Positions 11,133 through 24,850 of a DNA stretch of 64,000 bases are shown piece by piece. The notes beneath the pieces are model-generated. The model had not been told where the DNA came from. It did no database searches and saw only the letters and a program-made list of their open reading frames with translations. Numbering within the stretch: position 1 is the stretch's first letter; each line of letters opens with the position of its first letter. The translations under genes were made by a program, and so were the position numbers. The stretch comes from Hanleya hanleyi (taxonomy: Eukaryota; Mollusca; Polyplacophora; Lepidopleurida; Hanleyidae), in the NCBI GenBank assembly GCA_036873755.1, contig JAVTVY010057091.1:1-64000 (forward strand), given 5' to 3'.

Positions 11133-11637
11133 TTGCTCTGAATCTCCCATGATTGTACAAAATTAGCTCTGAATCTCACATAATGGTACATAATGAGCTC
11201 TCCGAATCTCACATGATGGTACAAAATGAGATCTCTGATCTTGCTTGATGTTACAAAAGTAGCTCTCTGAATCTCACATGATGGTACAAAATGAGCTCTC
11301 TGTATCTCACATGATTGGTGATACAAAATGGGCTCTCTGAATCTCACATGATGGTACAAAATGAGCTTTGAATCTCATGATACAAAGTGAGAGTGATTCT
11401 CACATGTATGATAGTACAAAATCAGCTCTCTGAATCTCACATGATACAAAATCAGCTCTCTGAATCTCGCATGATGGTAAAAAATGCTCTCTGAATCTCA
11501 CATGACTGATGCAAACTGAACTCTGAATCTCACATGATTGGTGGTACGAAATGAGCTCTCTGAATCTCGCATGAAATGAGCTCTCTGAATCTTGCATGAA
11601 ATGAGCTCTCTGAATCTCACATGATGGTGTGTAATGA
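11133..11637 (+). repeat. Degenerate minisatellite of about 33 bp, about 15 copies
   Basis: Units contain GAATCTCACATGATGGTACA and AAATGAGCTCTCT, with lengths from about 24 to 38 bp because of small indels. Minus-strand frames through it are artefacts of the repeat. Confidence 0.85.
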
Positions 11638-14600
11638 GCTCAACCATTCTGTTGAATGCACAGCGTTCACAGCATTTGTATCAAAAGATTTTCACTTCAG
11701 TACATCAACTGTTATCATCCATGTTTGAATAACTTGACAGATTTCACATCACTTCACCATAACGACTATGTACATGTAAAAATAAAACAATTATTTTCCC
11801 TAATTTGGTTCCAAAGTGAACTTCATTTGAGAGCATCATTTAGTCCCAACCATGCATGAAGTGCTCTTTTCTAAGGGAATTCCCCTGTCGCAATACATAC
11901 GTGTATGTAATTGTCCAGTCAGCACTTTCCCTGCCAAATGACTTGCCCCCAGAATAATTCTGGATACAACACAGCTGATGGGAATGCATATTTACAACTG
12001 CATAAACAATATATTGCCTTCATATCTGTATCAATGTTGTTTTTCTTTTTTGCCTCAAATATTTGGGTTCTATAGATGCAAATCCTACAATATTTGGAAG
12101 ATCTCTTTGTGAATGGGAAGAAACGGCCCATAAAAGCAGGTGTGCATGGCGTCCAGCATAAGACTGATGTTAACAAACACAGGGACACTTATCATATTAT
12201 CTGTTAGTATTGATGGCCTTTTGCTTGTCAAAAACACATCAAACAAGTTTTATTTTCTAGTGGAAGTTAAACAGTTTAAAGGTTGGTGAGTGTAGTGTTT
12301 GTCCAAGATTATAATCTGATGGGCGTGTTCTTTGTAGAATGCTGTAGAGATCCTAAATAGAGTTGAATTATCGTCTTAGATTGCAGCGAGATAATCAAAC
12401 AGCACTGCATGATACCCTGTAGTGAGATTTCATCACTATATACTTTCAGTGTGTGGTCTCCAAATTTACTGTTGGTTTGGAGTTTGAAAATCATGAAGTT
12501 ATTCAAGATACATGAACATGTCGCTGATGTACCGGGACGTGTTCATTTCATGCTACATATATTTGGTGGATGGAATACTTGTTTCTTTTCTTGGTTTTCT
12601 AACAAATGTTTAGAAAGTTAATATTAATCAGGTTTAATACATGTATAGGCAGTGAAACATTTTCATGTTTTGAAGGTAATTGTACCATATAATTCCACAC
12701 TTTGCTAATGCTAAACACTATTACAGATACATGTATACCGTTTAGCAATATTTTATTTTTATGAGCATTTAATTACTTTTGCAAATCTTTTGACTCGGAT
12801 AAATTCATGAATTTGTTGCTTGCAAAAATACTGTTTCACAGTCGGGTATTTATTCAGGAATATTCTGCTTGTATGTTGGTTGTACTGTACACATAGTTTG
12901 ACATAGAAGAAAATCATATATAGAGATTAATTCAAGTAAGACTGGGTTGCCTCTCATACATTTACATCTGGTGATAATTGTGTAAGTTGACCCATCAAGT
13001 TCAGAAACAGTTATTTAGTAGCCCATCTCCTCTGTCCTTCAGAGAATTTTATGATCTTGTTGTGCTGGCCATAAATAACTGCATTGATACCTGTTACTGT
13101 AAGATAATCATAGTGGAACTGGCTTGGAAGGACATAAAACAACAGGTCATTATAATCCCAGGGCTTCCCACAGCTGCTTGACTGCTGAGATGAGCTTCTG
13201 TGTTATCTGAAAACTGCAGTGCTTGGGAAGTAAATTGCTTTCTGCTTCTTCCTCTGGGTTGTTCATGATCAGGGTTACATCCAGGAGTCCTTATTTGAAA
13301 CAACAGTGTCCATGGTGATTTTTTTGTGTTTACTTGCAATAGTTAAGTACTGTCAGTTTACTTCACTTTCTGGTTGATTGAAGTATTTTTTTGTGAAATA
13401 AAATTATGATTTTGTTCAACAATTATGGTAGTGATTTGATTTATACCAAGAGGAGACCTAGATCTAACCCTGATGATGTATGTCCATTGCGGTGTGATGG
13501 AGTGCCCAAGTACACCCATCCATCCATCTATGGAGAACCTATAGATGTATGTATGTGATGCAGACAGACAGGTTTTCAGAGTTTGCCAAGTCCCAGGGAG
13601 AAGTTACAAGGATGCCATATGTCACCAGTTTTAGCAGATATATTGATTATGAAAGTCTAGGATAATCTACAGAGCCCTAATGATGGGCTGGACATCAGTG
13701 TAGGACCAGTATTGGGCTAATTAACCAGGGCAGATCTGCACAGTGGAATTTTAACAGGAGGGAACTCTCCACCTCCCTTATTGACATCTCTCCTTACCAT
13801 TCTATAAATCACTACTCACCAAGGCTAATGCTTTATGGCTACTGTTCCTGGGCTTTTTGTTGGCCACAGATTACTGCAAATCTATATAGCTCCCATAGCA
13901 GGAAGTCAATTTGGGTTTAGTTGCTTTTGGAATTGGACTTTATTTTGGTTTATGTCCAATTAAAATGGTTAGTTGTCCTTCATGGACTGTTTTTCGATGT
14001 GGTTATGGCTGTTCAATGTGTGTACCCTGACTGGCTATCCCTGACTTTGATGAAGTGGGTGTGAGAAGCCTGAAACAGGAGATCAGTATAATCAGTCTTT
14101 AAATCATTGGTAACAAGCTTTAATGATGGTAGTCTTGGTTTTATGACCATCTTCCTTCCAGTGGTTTCAGTGGTAAAATACAGCCTACTGGGAGATATCC
14201 ATTGAGGACTTTAATGCAAGTTTTGCCTGTTGTACTGAGCACTGACTAGGGTCTACTCAGAAGTTCATCCAAATGTGAAACATTCTTATGATTAACAAAT
14301 TTGCAGGAGACTAATTATTGACCTGGCTTTCTGTGTGGCAATTGTAAGAAGGATGACTTGTTGTACTTCAGCCTTTTTATAACTTGATAAATATTTATCG
14401 CTCTTCCATCCAGCTTTATTTCCATCAATTGCTCATAAATCTTGTTTTGGTTCAGTGACTATTTCAGGAGAATAGAATTGTGACAGATAAACTGCCATTC
14501 TCTGGAGCCATTAAGATACTTACCTGCTGTGATAAATATCCCCTTAGTTCTCTGAAATAAAGTTATACACATTAATGATTGATCCATTTGTTCAAATGCT

Positions 14601-17060
14601 GAACTGAACTTTATTCTACAAATAGTAAGCTGGCCACAGCCTCATTGAAGATGATCTTGATGCTGGGAATATGGACTTGAAGTTTGTTTGTACGAGTGTT
14701 CTACATGTACAGTCAGCCACACACTCTACGGTCAGTTACACTCGCTTGTTTTTTTGTGGTTCAGTGAATAATGATGGATAAGTCTCTGAAAAGTTGACGG
14801 TTATACTAACATAGGAGACTTTCACTGCATAGTCCAATATTTATGAACAATAATCATCTTAAAGTGCTTTATAGCTTTTCTGTTTTTTTTCTTCATAAAG
14901 TTTTCAAGCATTTTTAAAGTTGAGTACATTATGCTTTGGTTTCCTATACTTTTATACCATAATCCTTAGTATTACTTTGACAGGTCTGACATGTATGGCC
15001 TAAAAACCTGTTAATTATATAACATGTCAAACATGAATACAGGCAATAAGTGAATACTGTAACAGGTACAGGTGTAGATGGTCTGCTCTTGAGGCAGTTC
15101 CCAGACTGAGACAATCTTATTAGCACGTACCCTCACCTCAAAGTAACATGAAAATTATATAGCAGATAACTTGACTAGACACTGTTTTTCTAGTTTTTGA
15201 CTTATTTTCCCAAGGAGTATTCCCGGCATGGGGCAAGTGTTGACTGTATCACTGGCGACTTACACTCAGTCATGTGGAAGATGAAAGCTTGTCCTAGCCT
15301 ATTTCACTGCTATAATATAGAGCCAGTTTTAAGAAAGACCCTTTCATAAGGAGCACAGCATGAGTTCCTATTATTGACTGGCGGTGAGCGGTCTAGTACG
15401 TTTATGTAGCAGTAGAATCTATATACAGAATCTTTATCTTGTACATACCAACAGTACTGGAAGTTTACAACTTGAAGTATGATATTGTAGGGACTCTGAT
15501 TGTGATTTATCGTAAATTTAGCTGGAAATGGTCAAAGATGGGACAACTACATGTAGGATATGGGTACCATGTGACATGACTGCGAGTGACTAACACACCC
15601 AGAATCAGCCCGAGATACAGTGTGGTGGATTGTGTCTATTGAAGTTAGGATTGGTCCAAGCTTTCAATGGTCGAGCCTCCATTGTATGAGGAGTTGTAGG
15701 TTCTTATTGTTAACAATTGGTCACTGAGCTTAGTATTCCCTGGTCCAACTCAGCTCTAAACAGGGGATATTTTCTCTTTGACTGTTTATTGACAGACCAC
15801 TTGACACAGTCAATTGACAAGGTAAGTTTTAATTCTTCCCCACTGGCTCCATCTGTACAGGGCTCCTATAGACTACAGTGGGGGTTAAGTTTGTGATACT
15901 CTCCTTTCTATCTGAAGCTGTTATTCTGGGCAATCTGAAGTTGTTTGAGAGTCTTTTAATGAAATTTGTTAATCAGACATTTTACTCATTTACAATTACT
16001 CTCAACCAGTTGAAGTGGATACACTTTGTATATTGGTATGTACGATTCCACTGTTGATGGATGAAACTATAGGTAGCACGATGAAGTAAAAGTCATTTCT
16101 ATCCAATACAGCAGTGCCTCTGAATGTACTATATAGTGAGTCACTTGAAGCATGAAGCATTTATATTACTGCTTAAACAGTACCTGTAGGGTTCATATTG
16201 ACTGTTCATTGGAGTTTATAGATCAACTACTTGACTCTTTTATGACCAATTCTTTGCACCCTAATCATATGAAGATATCTGTAAGGCCTGTAATTGAAAA
16301 CAGACAAGATGCAGTACTGTCCATGGGGACAGTTCCTCCCTTCCAACAAAGTATACATTTGGTGACAGCAACCAATGCCCTAAAATTGTCAAATGACAAA
16401 AAGTTCTGATGGTTGCAGTAAATTGGCCAATAGCTGTTCAAAAGATGCCAAGATAAAATAAATTTTTAATCGGCATGAAACTTTGCTGGAAAAAAAAAAG
16501 CTTTTGATTTCTTAAATGTGTGGTGAGATATGAAATATAGAATCTTTTTCACGAAATCACCTTTTCTGAGGTGAAGGTGTCTAGTTACAACTGAGACTGA
16601 GTTATAGGAGCAACGCGGTGAATAGAGAAGCAGCTCAAGCATGAACGCGGGCCAGATGAGATCTTAGATAGCCCGATTATTCGTCCGCCTCAGGTGTACA
16701 ACAAGCGCACAGTCTATTGATTAAATAGGTTCATCTATGTTTGTGTCAGGGGCTATCAGAATGAAATGATATCTCTATACTTGTTAAAGGGGCCAGGTTG
16801 GCTGTGTGCACCAGTACTATAACGGGCTAGCTGTGTGCAAGAGTAAGTCTATAACATAGGGCTTCTTTGGAGAGCAGCGGTTGAGGTTGAAAGGACCACC
16901 CTCTAAACATAAGTTGACTAAATAAATACGCACTGTAGGTTTAGCATGTTCACTGCAAAAAAATGCATATACGAACTTTACATGTAGATTGTAGGTGATC
17001 GACAGCTGTGATTATACAGCTATATTAACCAGAAAATAAATATTGGATGTGAAACTGCTA
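11638..17060. other. Long unassigned non-coding stretch
   Basis: No exon, RNA gene or clear mobile element was recognised in 5.4 kb. Frames are short, and none combines protein-like composition with plausible splice sites. A CCATC microrepeat lies near 13507-13530. The patch at 16600-16870 is more GC-rich but unidentified. Confidence 0.45.
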
Positions 17061-17064
17061 CATT

Positions 17065-17290
17065 TTGTCATATTGTCTACTGCCACGTATGTGGGAGGGG
17101 ACTATGGAACTTGGAAATGCTGTTCGTCCGTTCGTCTGGTCCGTTTTTTTATTTGGCCAAAATGTTGTGAAACTTTCAATAATACAGAGGGCTAGAGCCT
17201 TGATCCATATGTTGCCTTTTGAGGACCTCCAAGTTAAGTTCATTCAGAACTGACCTTGACCTATTTCCAAAGGTCAAAGGGGCAAAAGAC
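17065..17290 (+). repeat. Candidate dispersed repeat with GTCCGTTCGTC motif
   Basis: The segment carries a TCCGTTCGTCTGGTCC run, then GGCCAAAATGTTGTGAAACT and TGACCTTGACCT words. These resemble the start of the element at 17595 and other TCCGT-type invertebrate repeats. No second full copy is in the window, so this is a weak call. Confidence 0.3.
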
Positions 17291-17594
17291 AAAATCTGCA
17301 AGGCCTGCTTTTACATGTACATAATGCTGCCTCATATCAACCTAAATGCCAATTCTTTATTCAATGAAGAGCCTGGTTGAGAGAATTTTACTGGTAACAT
17401 GCGCTTTCAGCCAGCTTTTTAGCTAGCTACTGAGCTTGTCATTCATGAAACAGGGTGGCAGTTCCTATTGAAGTTGCCCAAGTTGGAGAAATGATGTCTG
17501 AAAAGTGGACAGTCCTGTACATATTTTGACCTTAGATGTATACACATGTGCAACTTCTAGTTCTTGTAGGTATTGATAAATACATCCAGTTTTT

Positions 17595-18792
17595 ACCCCT
17601 CGGCCAATTTTGGCCATGGGATATTGTCGTCGTCTTGTACGTCCGTCTGTCCGTACGTCCGTACGTCCGTACGTCTGTACGTGAGCGAGATAGCGGGAAA
17701 ACGGTTCCACTGATGAATTCCAAATTTGGTATGCTTATTTACCTAGTCAAGGACCAGAAGCCTATTTAATTGGGACCTGATTGGGTGAAAACCTTGGCGG
17801 CCATCTTTAATTTTATGCGAAATGGATAATGATCCATATCTCGGAAACTATTCAACTGTTCAATACGAAAGTTGGTATACATGATCGATACATCAAGCAA
17901 CTTTCAATGGATTACCAAACCGGCTTCTCTGATTAGCTGGAAATCCTGGAGGCCATCTTTAATTTATGCGAAATCGATAATGATACATATCTCTGTTACC
18001 ATTCAGTTGTTTTATATGAAAGTTGGTATACATCATCGATACATCCAGATACTTTGAATCGGGACATGATTGACCGAAAATTTTGGCGGCCATCTTTAAT
18101 TTATGCAGAATCTTTAATGATGTATATCTCTGATCCAATTTAAGTGTTCTATACCAAACTTGGTATACAGCATCGATGTATCAACTGACTTGCAATGAAT
18201 AACCACATCAGTTCCTCTGAGTGGGGAGAAGGATGGGCGGCCATCTTTAATTGATGCAAAATCATTAATGATCTCGTTCTCTGATACCGTTCAAGTGCAC
18301 GATGTAAAATTTGGTATACATCATCGATGCATCAAGAGACTTACGACAAATGACAGTTCTGGTTTCTCTGATTGGGCGGAAACCTTGGTGGCCATCTTTA
18401 ATTTATGCAAAATCTTGAATGATGTATATCTCTGATATCATTTCAGTGTTCTATACGAAACTTGGTAAACAGTATCAAGAGACTTTCAATGAATAACCAC
18501 ATCAGTTCCTCTGAGTGGCGGGAAGGAAGGGCGGCCATCTTTAATTTATGCGAAATCATTAATGATCTCTATCTCTGATACCGTTCAAATGCTCGATGTA
18601 AAATTTGGTATACATCATTAATGCATCAAGAAATTTAATGAATACCGGTTTCTCGGATTGGACGGAAATCTTAGGGGTCATTTCTAATTGCAAATTTTTT
18701 GATAATCTGTATATTTGTGACTTGACTGCTTGGTGTTCCTGACATCTTGGTTCAAATTGAATACATTATGAATGTACCCAGAGCCGAGGGGT
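17595..18792 (+). mobile_element. TIR-bounded element with internal units of about 145 bp
   Basis: ACCCCTCGGC (17595-17604) is exactly inverted at the other end as GCCGAGGGGT (18783-18792), with T-runs outside both ends. After a GTCCGTACGTCCGTACGTCC leader near 17640-17680, about seven diverged tandem units of roughly 140-150 bp follow. Each contains GGCGGCCATCTTTAATT and TTGGTATACATCATCGAT-type words. There is no coding potential. Short inverted ends around a core of tandem units of about 150 bp match the published architecture of bivalve 'pearl' elements and related non-autonomous transposons. I propose that class, not a specific family. Confidence 0.65.
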
Positions 18793-19615
18793 TTTTTGAT
18801 GCGCAGCTTCGTATTATCATTTGAAAATATGAGGACAACTCTGTAAACTGATCTGCTGTTAATTTGGGAGGCTGAGTGTAAATTATGGCTGTACCAAGGT
18901 TACTAATTCAGGAAATTTTAAGCTCCCCAGAAAACAGAAGTAGAAAAACTGTGCTGATGGAATATGTGATCGCTCTACTAAACAACAAGGCCTGATTTCT
19001 GTATTCCTCCGAAGAAGTTACTGTAGCATGTATGGTCCAAGTACCCCCACTGAAAATACTCTGATCTCTTCACAGATCTTCATATCCAATTTACCTTTAG
19101 TATTTCAATGATTTCTGGAATGTGTTAAAGCCTGTGTAAGGTAGTAATCTAAATTTCATCTTATAAATGTAATTATTTAAAAATTTGGTTTCTGCAAGTT
19201 GAAAGGTGATCAGAACCCTTCAGGCGTGTTTGAATATATTTGAGGAGGTTGAATAAAGGTGTGGGAGATTAGAACTGCATCATGGGTACAACCTTGTCAT
19301 CAATCAAGGTGGTCCTATAATCTCCATAATACACCTGTCATGGATTTGAAAGAGGAGCTAAATGGTTTTAAGACATGAAATCATTTTAAATTCATTATCA
19401 TTAAGTTGATAGGTATACAGGTATAATCAGGGTCTGAGATAAGCGAATTCAAAATGATCAGTCTATTCTGAGACTCTGATCAGTCACATAATGCAGATCA
19501 TTGACACATTTGATCAGACACGGCCAAATCTGGGGTTTGTAGTATAATTCAAGTTAATTCAGGTTAATCGTTAGACAGTACTATCTCTCCCTGATACATC
19601 AGGCTGACTGCCCTC
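18793..19615. other. Spacer, nothing recognised
   Basis: No gene or repeat was recognised. Confidence 0.45.
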
Positions 19616-19805
19616 ACGGAAATAGGGTGCGCACCCCATTTGCGCCCTACTTGCGCCTTGTCTATCTACTGCACCCTAATTGCGCCCTATGTCTTTTTTT
19701 TAGGAATGCGCTAGAGATAGGGCACGCCCCAACTGCGCCCTAGCTGTCTCAATTCATGCGCCATATTTGCACCTTAAATGCACTCTAATTGCGCTCTAGT
19801 TCTGG
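19616..19805 (+). repeat. Cluster of degenerate TTGCGCCCTA motifs
   Basis: About ten to twelve irregularly spaced relatives of (T)TGCGCCCTA occur in under 200 bp. They make a GC-rich island in AT-rich surroundings. AGGGTGCGCACCCC at its start is self-complementary in part. Spacing is not constant, so this is a motif cluster, not a clean tandem array. Confidence 0.6.
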
Positions 19806-20637
19806 TTCATTGATCGGGGTGCTTTGCCATCTCTTTAACCTGGAAAATATCGGTGATAAGTGGACTAGATTTGACCTGAAGTTGCCAAAATTATCATAAA
19901 TGTGAGCTTATTGGTCCTTTCTTGGATTGGTAGGAAAATTTTATCCATGTTTATCATATTTACATCAGCTATCAATAGTTAAAACCCCAGTCCCAGGCTA
20001 AAGAGATTGTATATAGGGGAGGGACCAGGAGAACAAACTGGCACTCGTGCGATAACCCATGTGTCATTGCATCTGTCTCTGCTATCGGGGCAAGATAATA
20101 TTGTCTAAGGATTAACTTCAATTATAGTGCAGTCAGACACTTCCATCCATGTCTGACTGCTATTTCAGTTCCTAGTACAATTATTATTGGCGATTGAATT
20201 TGTACTTTTGGTGGATACTTCATGTAGGAAGCTATTGTCAGAGTCTTTGTGCAGCTGAAAAGGCTTAAGTCTAGACATATTGTTGTTCCCAGACTTGGCT
20301 ATTGTATGCATTGTCTCGTGACTCTTACATGGATTCTTACACTTGCTTAATTTTCAGTGACATGTTTGTATACTGATGCATTTTTCATCTCTCTCATATG
20401 AAGATGCTCACTTCCTGTGTCGATCAAAATGGATTAAGATTAAATATGCAAGCACGCTGCATTTTTTGGCCCAAATGCAGTCAGAGCGTTAAACCTTAAT
20501 TCTCTCTCTCTCCAGAGGTTAATACACTGACAGTTCAGGAGATCACAAACTCTGACAATGGGAGAATGTACTGGGATATGCAAACACTTTTTCTGCATGG
20601 CCAGATGTATTGAAGGATCTCACAATGGATCTATTTG
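19806..20637. other. Spacer, nothing recognised
   Basis: No gene or repeat was recognised. Confidence 0.45.
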
Positions 20638-21658
20638 GTCTAGATTGTGTCAGGATTCTGGTATTGAGGCACCAAACAATGCGCATGGTCTAGATTGTGT
20701 CAGGATTCTGGTATTGAGGCACCAAACAATGAATCATAGTCTAGATTGTGTCAGGATTCTGGTATTGAGGCACCAAACAATGGACATGGTCTAGATTGTG
20801 TCAGGATTCTGGTATTGAGGTACCAAACAATGGACATGGTCTACATGTAGATTGTGTCAAGATTCTGATGGATTCTGGTACTGAGGCACCAAACAATGGA
20901 CATGGTTCATATTGTGTCTGGATTCTGGTACTGAGGCACCAAGCAATAGATATGGTCTAGATTGTGTCAGGATTCCAGTATTGTGGCACCAAACAATGGG
21001 TATGGTCTAGATTGTGTCAGGATTCCGGTATTGAGGCACCAAACAATGAATCATAGTCTAGATTGTGTCAGGATTCTGGTATTGATGCACCAAACTATGA
21101 GCATGGTCTAGATTGTGTCAGGATTCCGGTATTAAGGCACCAAACAATGCGCATGGTCTAGATTGTGTCAGGATTCTGGTATTGAGGCAGCAAACAATGA
21201 ACATGGTCTAGATTGTGTCAGGATTTCGGTATTGAGGCACCAAACAATGGACATGGTCTACATGTAGATTGTGTCAAGATTCTAATGGATTCTGGTACTG
21301 AGACATCAAACAGTGGACATGGTTCAGATTGTGTCAGGGTTCTGGTACTGAGGCACCAAGCAATGGACATGGTTCAGATTGTGTCAGGATTCTGGTACTG
21401 AGGCACCAAGCAATGGACATGGTCTAGATTGTGTCAGGATTCCGGTATTGTGGCAGCAAACAATGGGCATGGTCTAGATTGTGTCAGGATTCCGGTATTG
21501 TGGCAGCAAACAATGGGCATGGTCTAGATTATGTCAGGATTCCGGTATTGAGGCACCAAACAATGAACATGGTCTAGATTGTGTCAGGATTTCGGTATTG
21601 AGGCACCAAACAATGAGCATGGTCTAGATTGTGTCAGGATTCTGGTATTGAGGCACTA
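20638..21658 (+). repeat. 50-bp minisatellite, about 20 copies
   Basis: The unit is exactly 50 bp in its best-kept copies; it starts GATTGTGTCAGGATTCTGGT and ends CATGGTCTA. Two units carry an insertion containing ACATGTAG and a repeated GGATTCTGGTAC (20840-20885 and 21251-21300). Frames through the array are artefacts. Confidence 0.95.
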
Positions 21659-24255
21659 GAAATTCTAGTTGAGGGATATCTTCAAGTTCTAAAACATTTG
21701 ATTGGTCAGTTCAAATCTGGTATTTACCTTGACTTGAAGAACACCAATGAGGCTTTGTCAAGGTCCATTGTCTGTATATATTAGTTAACTCAGGTGTTGG
21801 TCTAGACATGTTTCAGTCTACATACAAGTTACACATGTATAAGTATGTGGTTTGGCTTTATTGAACACAAATAGCTGCTTTCTTGCACTGTGACTTGTGT
21901 TTTATAAGCGAAAGGCTGTCTATCCTCTAATTATGTGGTTAGTTGACACAACTCCCATGTCTCCTTGACAAACAGTTGAAGAAAGCCTCAGTCACCTTCA
22001 TCTTTTCTTTTTGGGGGTGTTTTATCACTGCCCTCAATTCTCCGCACAAATAACAAGGTAATACAGACAAGGGAAATAGATTCCCATCTCAGTGTGGTAG
22101 CCAGCCAATTTAATAGAGAAGCTAACAATGCCCAGATAAAATGATAGATGCTGATACATGAAATGTCGTAAAATTGTGAGATCAAAGGAGATTTGTCCAA
22201 TTATGTTGAACATTGTAAAGTAGTGGTGGTAGGTATGCCTGAGTTACTGTGATGGTACCTATCATGCCTGCTATCTGACATTATTAGCCAGGTCCTAAGA
22301 TTGGGGTGGTCTGTATTCTGGTCTAGTTGATCTATAGACAGGTTAATGTAGATGATCTATCTCCACTCTTCACCGTTACTATCAGTGCAGGTGATCTATG
22401 GTGTTAACTCTGATAACCTTACATGTCCCCAATCTCTCTTACATCTTCCTTATTAAAAACTTCAGGTACTATATACATGTACACACCCATTATTGTCCTC
22501 TTCAGAAATTCGCCAACTGGTTGAAAATTCGACCAAACTTAATTTCGACCAAAATAAAGATACCTGTATTAATCAGAACTTGCATGGTTTAGTTTGGTTT
22601 CGTTTGGTTCTACCTGGGCACTCTTCCATATCTGACATGACTAAATGATATTTGAAGGCCTGGATCTTTGAATCTGTTCATTGTTATGCTTTATTCTGGA
22701 CAGCGTATCAAAAATATTGCCCTGACAGAACATTACAAAATTTCACTGTATGGTATAGATCGCCTTTATGAGGTAGATGCGCTGTTTGCCTTTCTGTTGT
22801 CATTTCTGTGAATTGCTTCATCAACCCAGGGAACCATGCTGACAAATGTAATATTTACCTACCTTGCTGTTGAGTTCAAAGCTGTTCTTCTGCTATCCCA
22901 CCCAATTCTTATTTCTTGAACTTTCTATTGAACTATTTGTATCAATTCTTCAATGATTTATTTAAAATTGTGTGTGAATTATTCTTCAGATGTAATTGTC
23001 TTAGATTCTCTTGCAATGGTTCTTGCATGTATAGGGCTCATTGAATAACATAACAGGTAACTGTAGTTATCTTTTGATAAAATTCTCGATCCCCAGAAGT
23101 ATCAGCATACATGTACATATAAATAACTCTATATGTCCTGATCCAATATTTACCCAAGTCGAGTATCTATCTCCATGTCTGCTGGCAAAGCTTACAATAA
23201 AATGAAAAGGATTTTTTTTTCTACCTGTTTGATGTTTGCAGTTAACACAATTTACGATGAAGTAGAAGTCCTGATTTTCATTGAAGACTTTTATGCTATT
23301 TAATATTTTTTCTTGATCGTGGTAAATGGTCTTGGTGGGATAGAATAGAGTAGGAGTTATACCTGAGTAAAGCCTCACAAGTGTTCTGTTGGAGGATGAA
23401 ATATGGGTTATGCCTTGTAATAGAGCATAAGCCTGGATTAGACAGTGTTTAATGTTGCTGTTTGCTTGGCCATTAGCCCTCCCATCAATAGCTGTAATGG
23501 CTGAATGGCAGAAGTCCTAGACAAATTATCAATCATTCGTCGGCTTTTCAACAAAAAAATCCCTAGATCTGCTCAGGATCTGCTTCTGATCCGCAAACTG
23601 TAAGATGTGTACAAAGTTTTCTTAATATTGACATGGCTGTACCATCAAACGGAAGTGATAAATCAGGCTATAGACTGTATGTATAGGAGCTGGGCATGGC
23701 TAGGGTTCAGACTTGGCCAGACCACACTGCTGGGCCTGATTAACTACATTAACCTTACAGTGGATTGGTCACCACATGGCTTGAAGGGTGGCAAGCCTGG
23801 GGTACACAGTATGGTGATTCTGGAAGCTGATAGACCAATAGTTATAGCTCCATTGGCCTAACTAGCTCCTTACTCTGCTGGTGAGTGAGCCCAGCTCCTG
23901 CTCTCTGTAAGTAATATCCACACAATACAGCAGGGTTAATTATATAGTCATCAGGGAGTTATTAGTGTTAGCCAAGGGTTAACTGTAGATTACTGAATGA
24001 TGTGGATGTATAGATGAGTGGTTGGTGAAATGACTTCCCCCTACCTCACACTTCAGTCAGACCAAGAGTCAATAAACTCTCAGAGCTGAGTGTATGACCA
24101 GGTGATGATCTTCACAGCTTCACACAGTACCACCACCACCATCAGCTCTGAGAGGGGGATCAAACACTGACATTCCATTGTCCACCAACTCTCTCTCTCT
24201 CTCACCTTGGACTCCACAGGTAATAAGGTACGTCTGAAATGACATTGGTTTATCA
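21659..24255. other. Unassigned non-coding stretch
   Basis: No exon or RNA gene was recognised. The frame at 23607-23861 lacks recognisable motifs and splice context. A CT-rich microsatellite lies near 24188-24203. Confidence 0.45.
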
Positions 24256-24260
24256 GGGAG

Positions 24261-24850
24261 ATAAGATAAGATAAGATAAGATTTATTGACGTAAAATTAT
24301 ACCCGCAGGGGGTTAAAAAAACGTGAATACAAACAGTTTCAGACATATACATGTAGAAGACAGACACGGATGACGGACAATACAAAACAATATACAGGAC
24401 AAATTTACATTAAAATGTGCACAATAAGCGCTCACAAATCTATGGGACTGGCACACAGTGACCTGGGGACTGGTAGTCTTCAATGCACAGCCACGTTTAA
24501 ATAGGGTATATTGTATGCTATATAAGAAAATTTTTTAACCATCTATTAACTGGAAACAGTCGTAAACAAAATGGGCTACATAATTAGTAATTTGTGGATT
24601 AGTGCAGGATAACAGCTCCACAAACATGTCATCAGTGCACATAGATTTATCGCTTATTAGGTTCGCCAATTCAGCCATTAGTTTTGCCCGACGCTCAGAA
24701 AATTTGCAGCAGCTAAGAAGGAAGTGTTTTTCATCCTCTAACACACCACATGTATTACAGAGTCTATTACTTCGTGGGGTTTTAGAGTATCTACCTGTCT
24801 CAAGGGAGTGGATAAGCATGGTGCTATCTCAGAATTACCTCTCTGTTTGC
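24261..24850 (-). pseudogene. LINE 3' fragment with zinc-knuckle and (TCTTA)n tail
   Basis: Read on the minus strand, a frame ending at 24535 encodes the C-terminal tail of a non-LTR retrotransposon protein. It has ETGRYSKTPRS, then a C-x2-C-x7-H-x4-C zinc-knuckle within LCNTCG and EDEKHFLLSC, and a hydrophobic end. An in-frame stop lies three codons before the Met at 24819, so the RT core is missing or broken. Downstream on the minus strand comes a 3' UTR of about 250 bp ending in TCTTA repeats (plus strand 24261-24285, GATAA units), the short-repeat tail typical of several LINE clades. It is a 5'-truncated dead copy, clearly different from the poly(A)-tailed LINE at the window start. Confidence 0.75.

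Noticed and set aside
23607..23861. 84-codon plus-strand frame
   Set aside because: No domain, no splice-bounded exon, and low similarity to anything I recognise.
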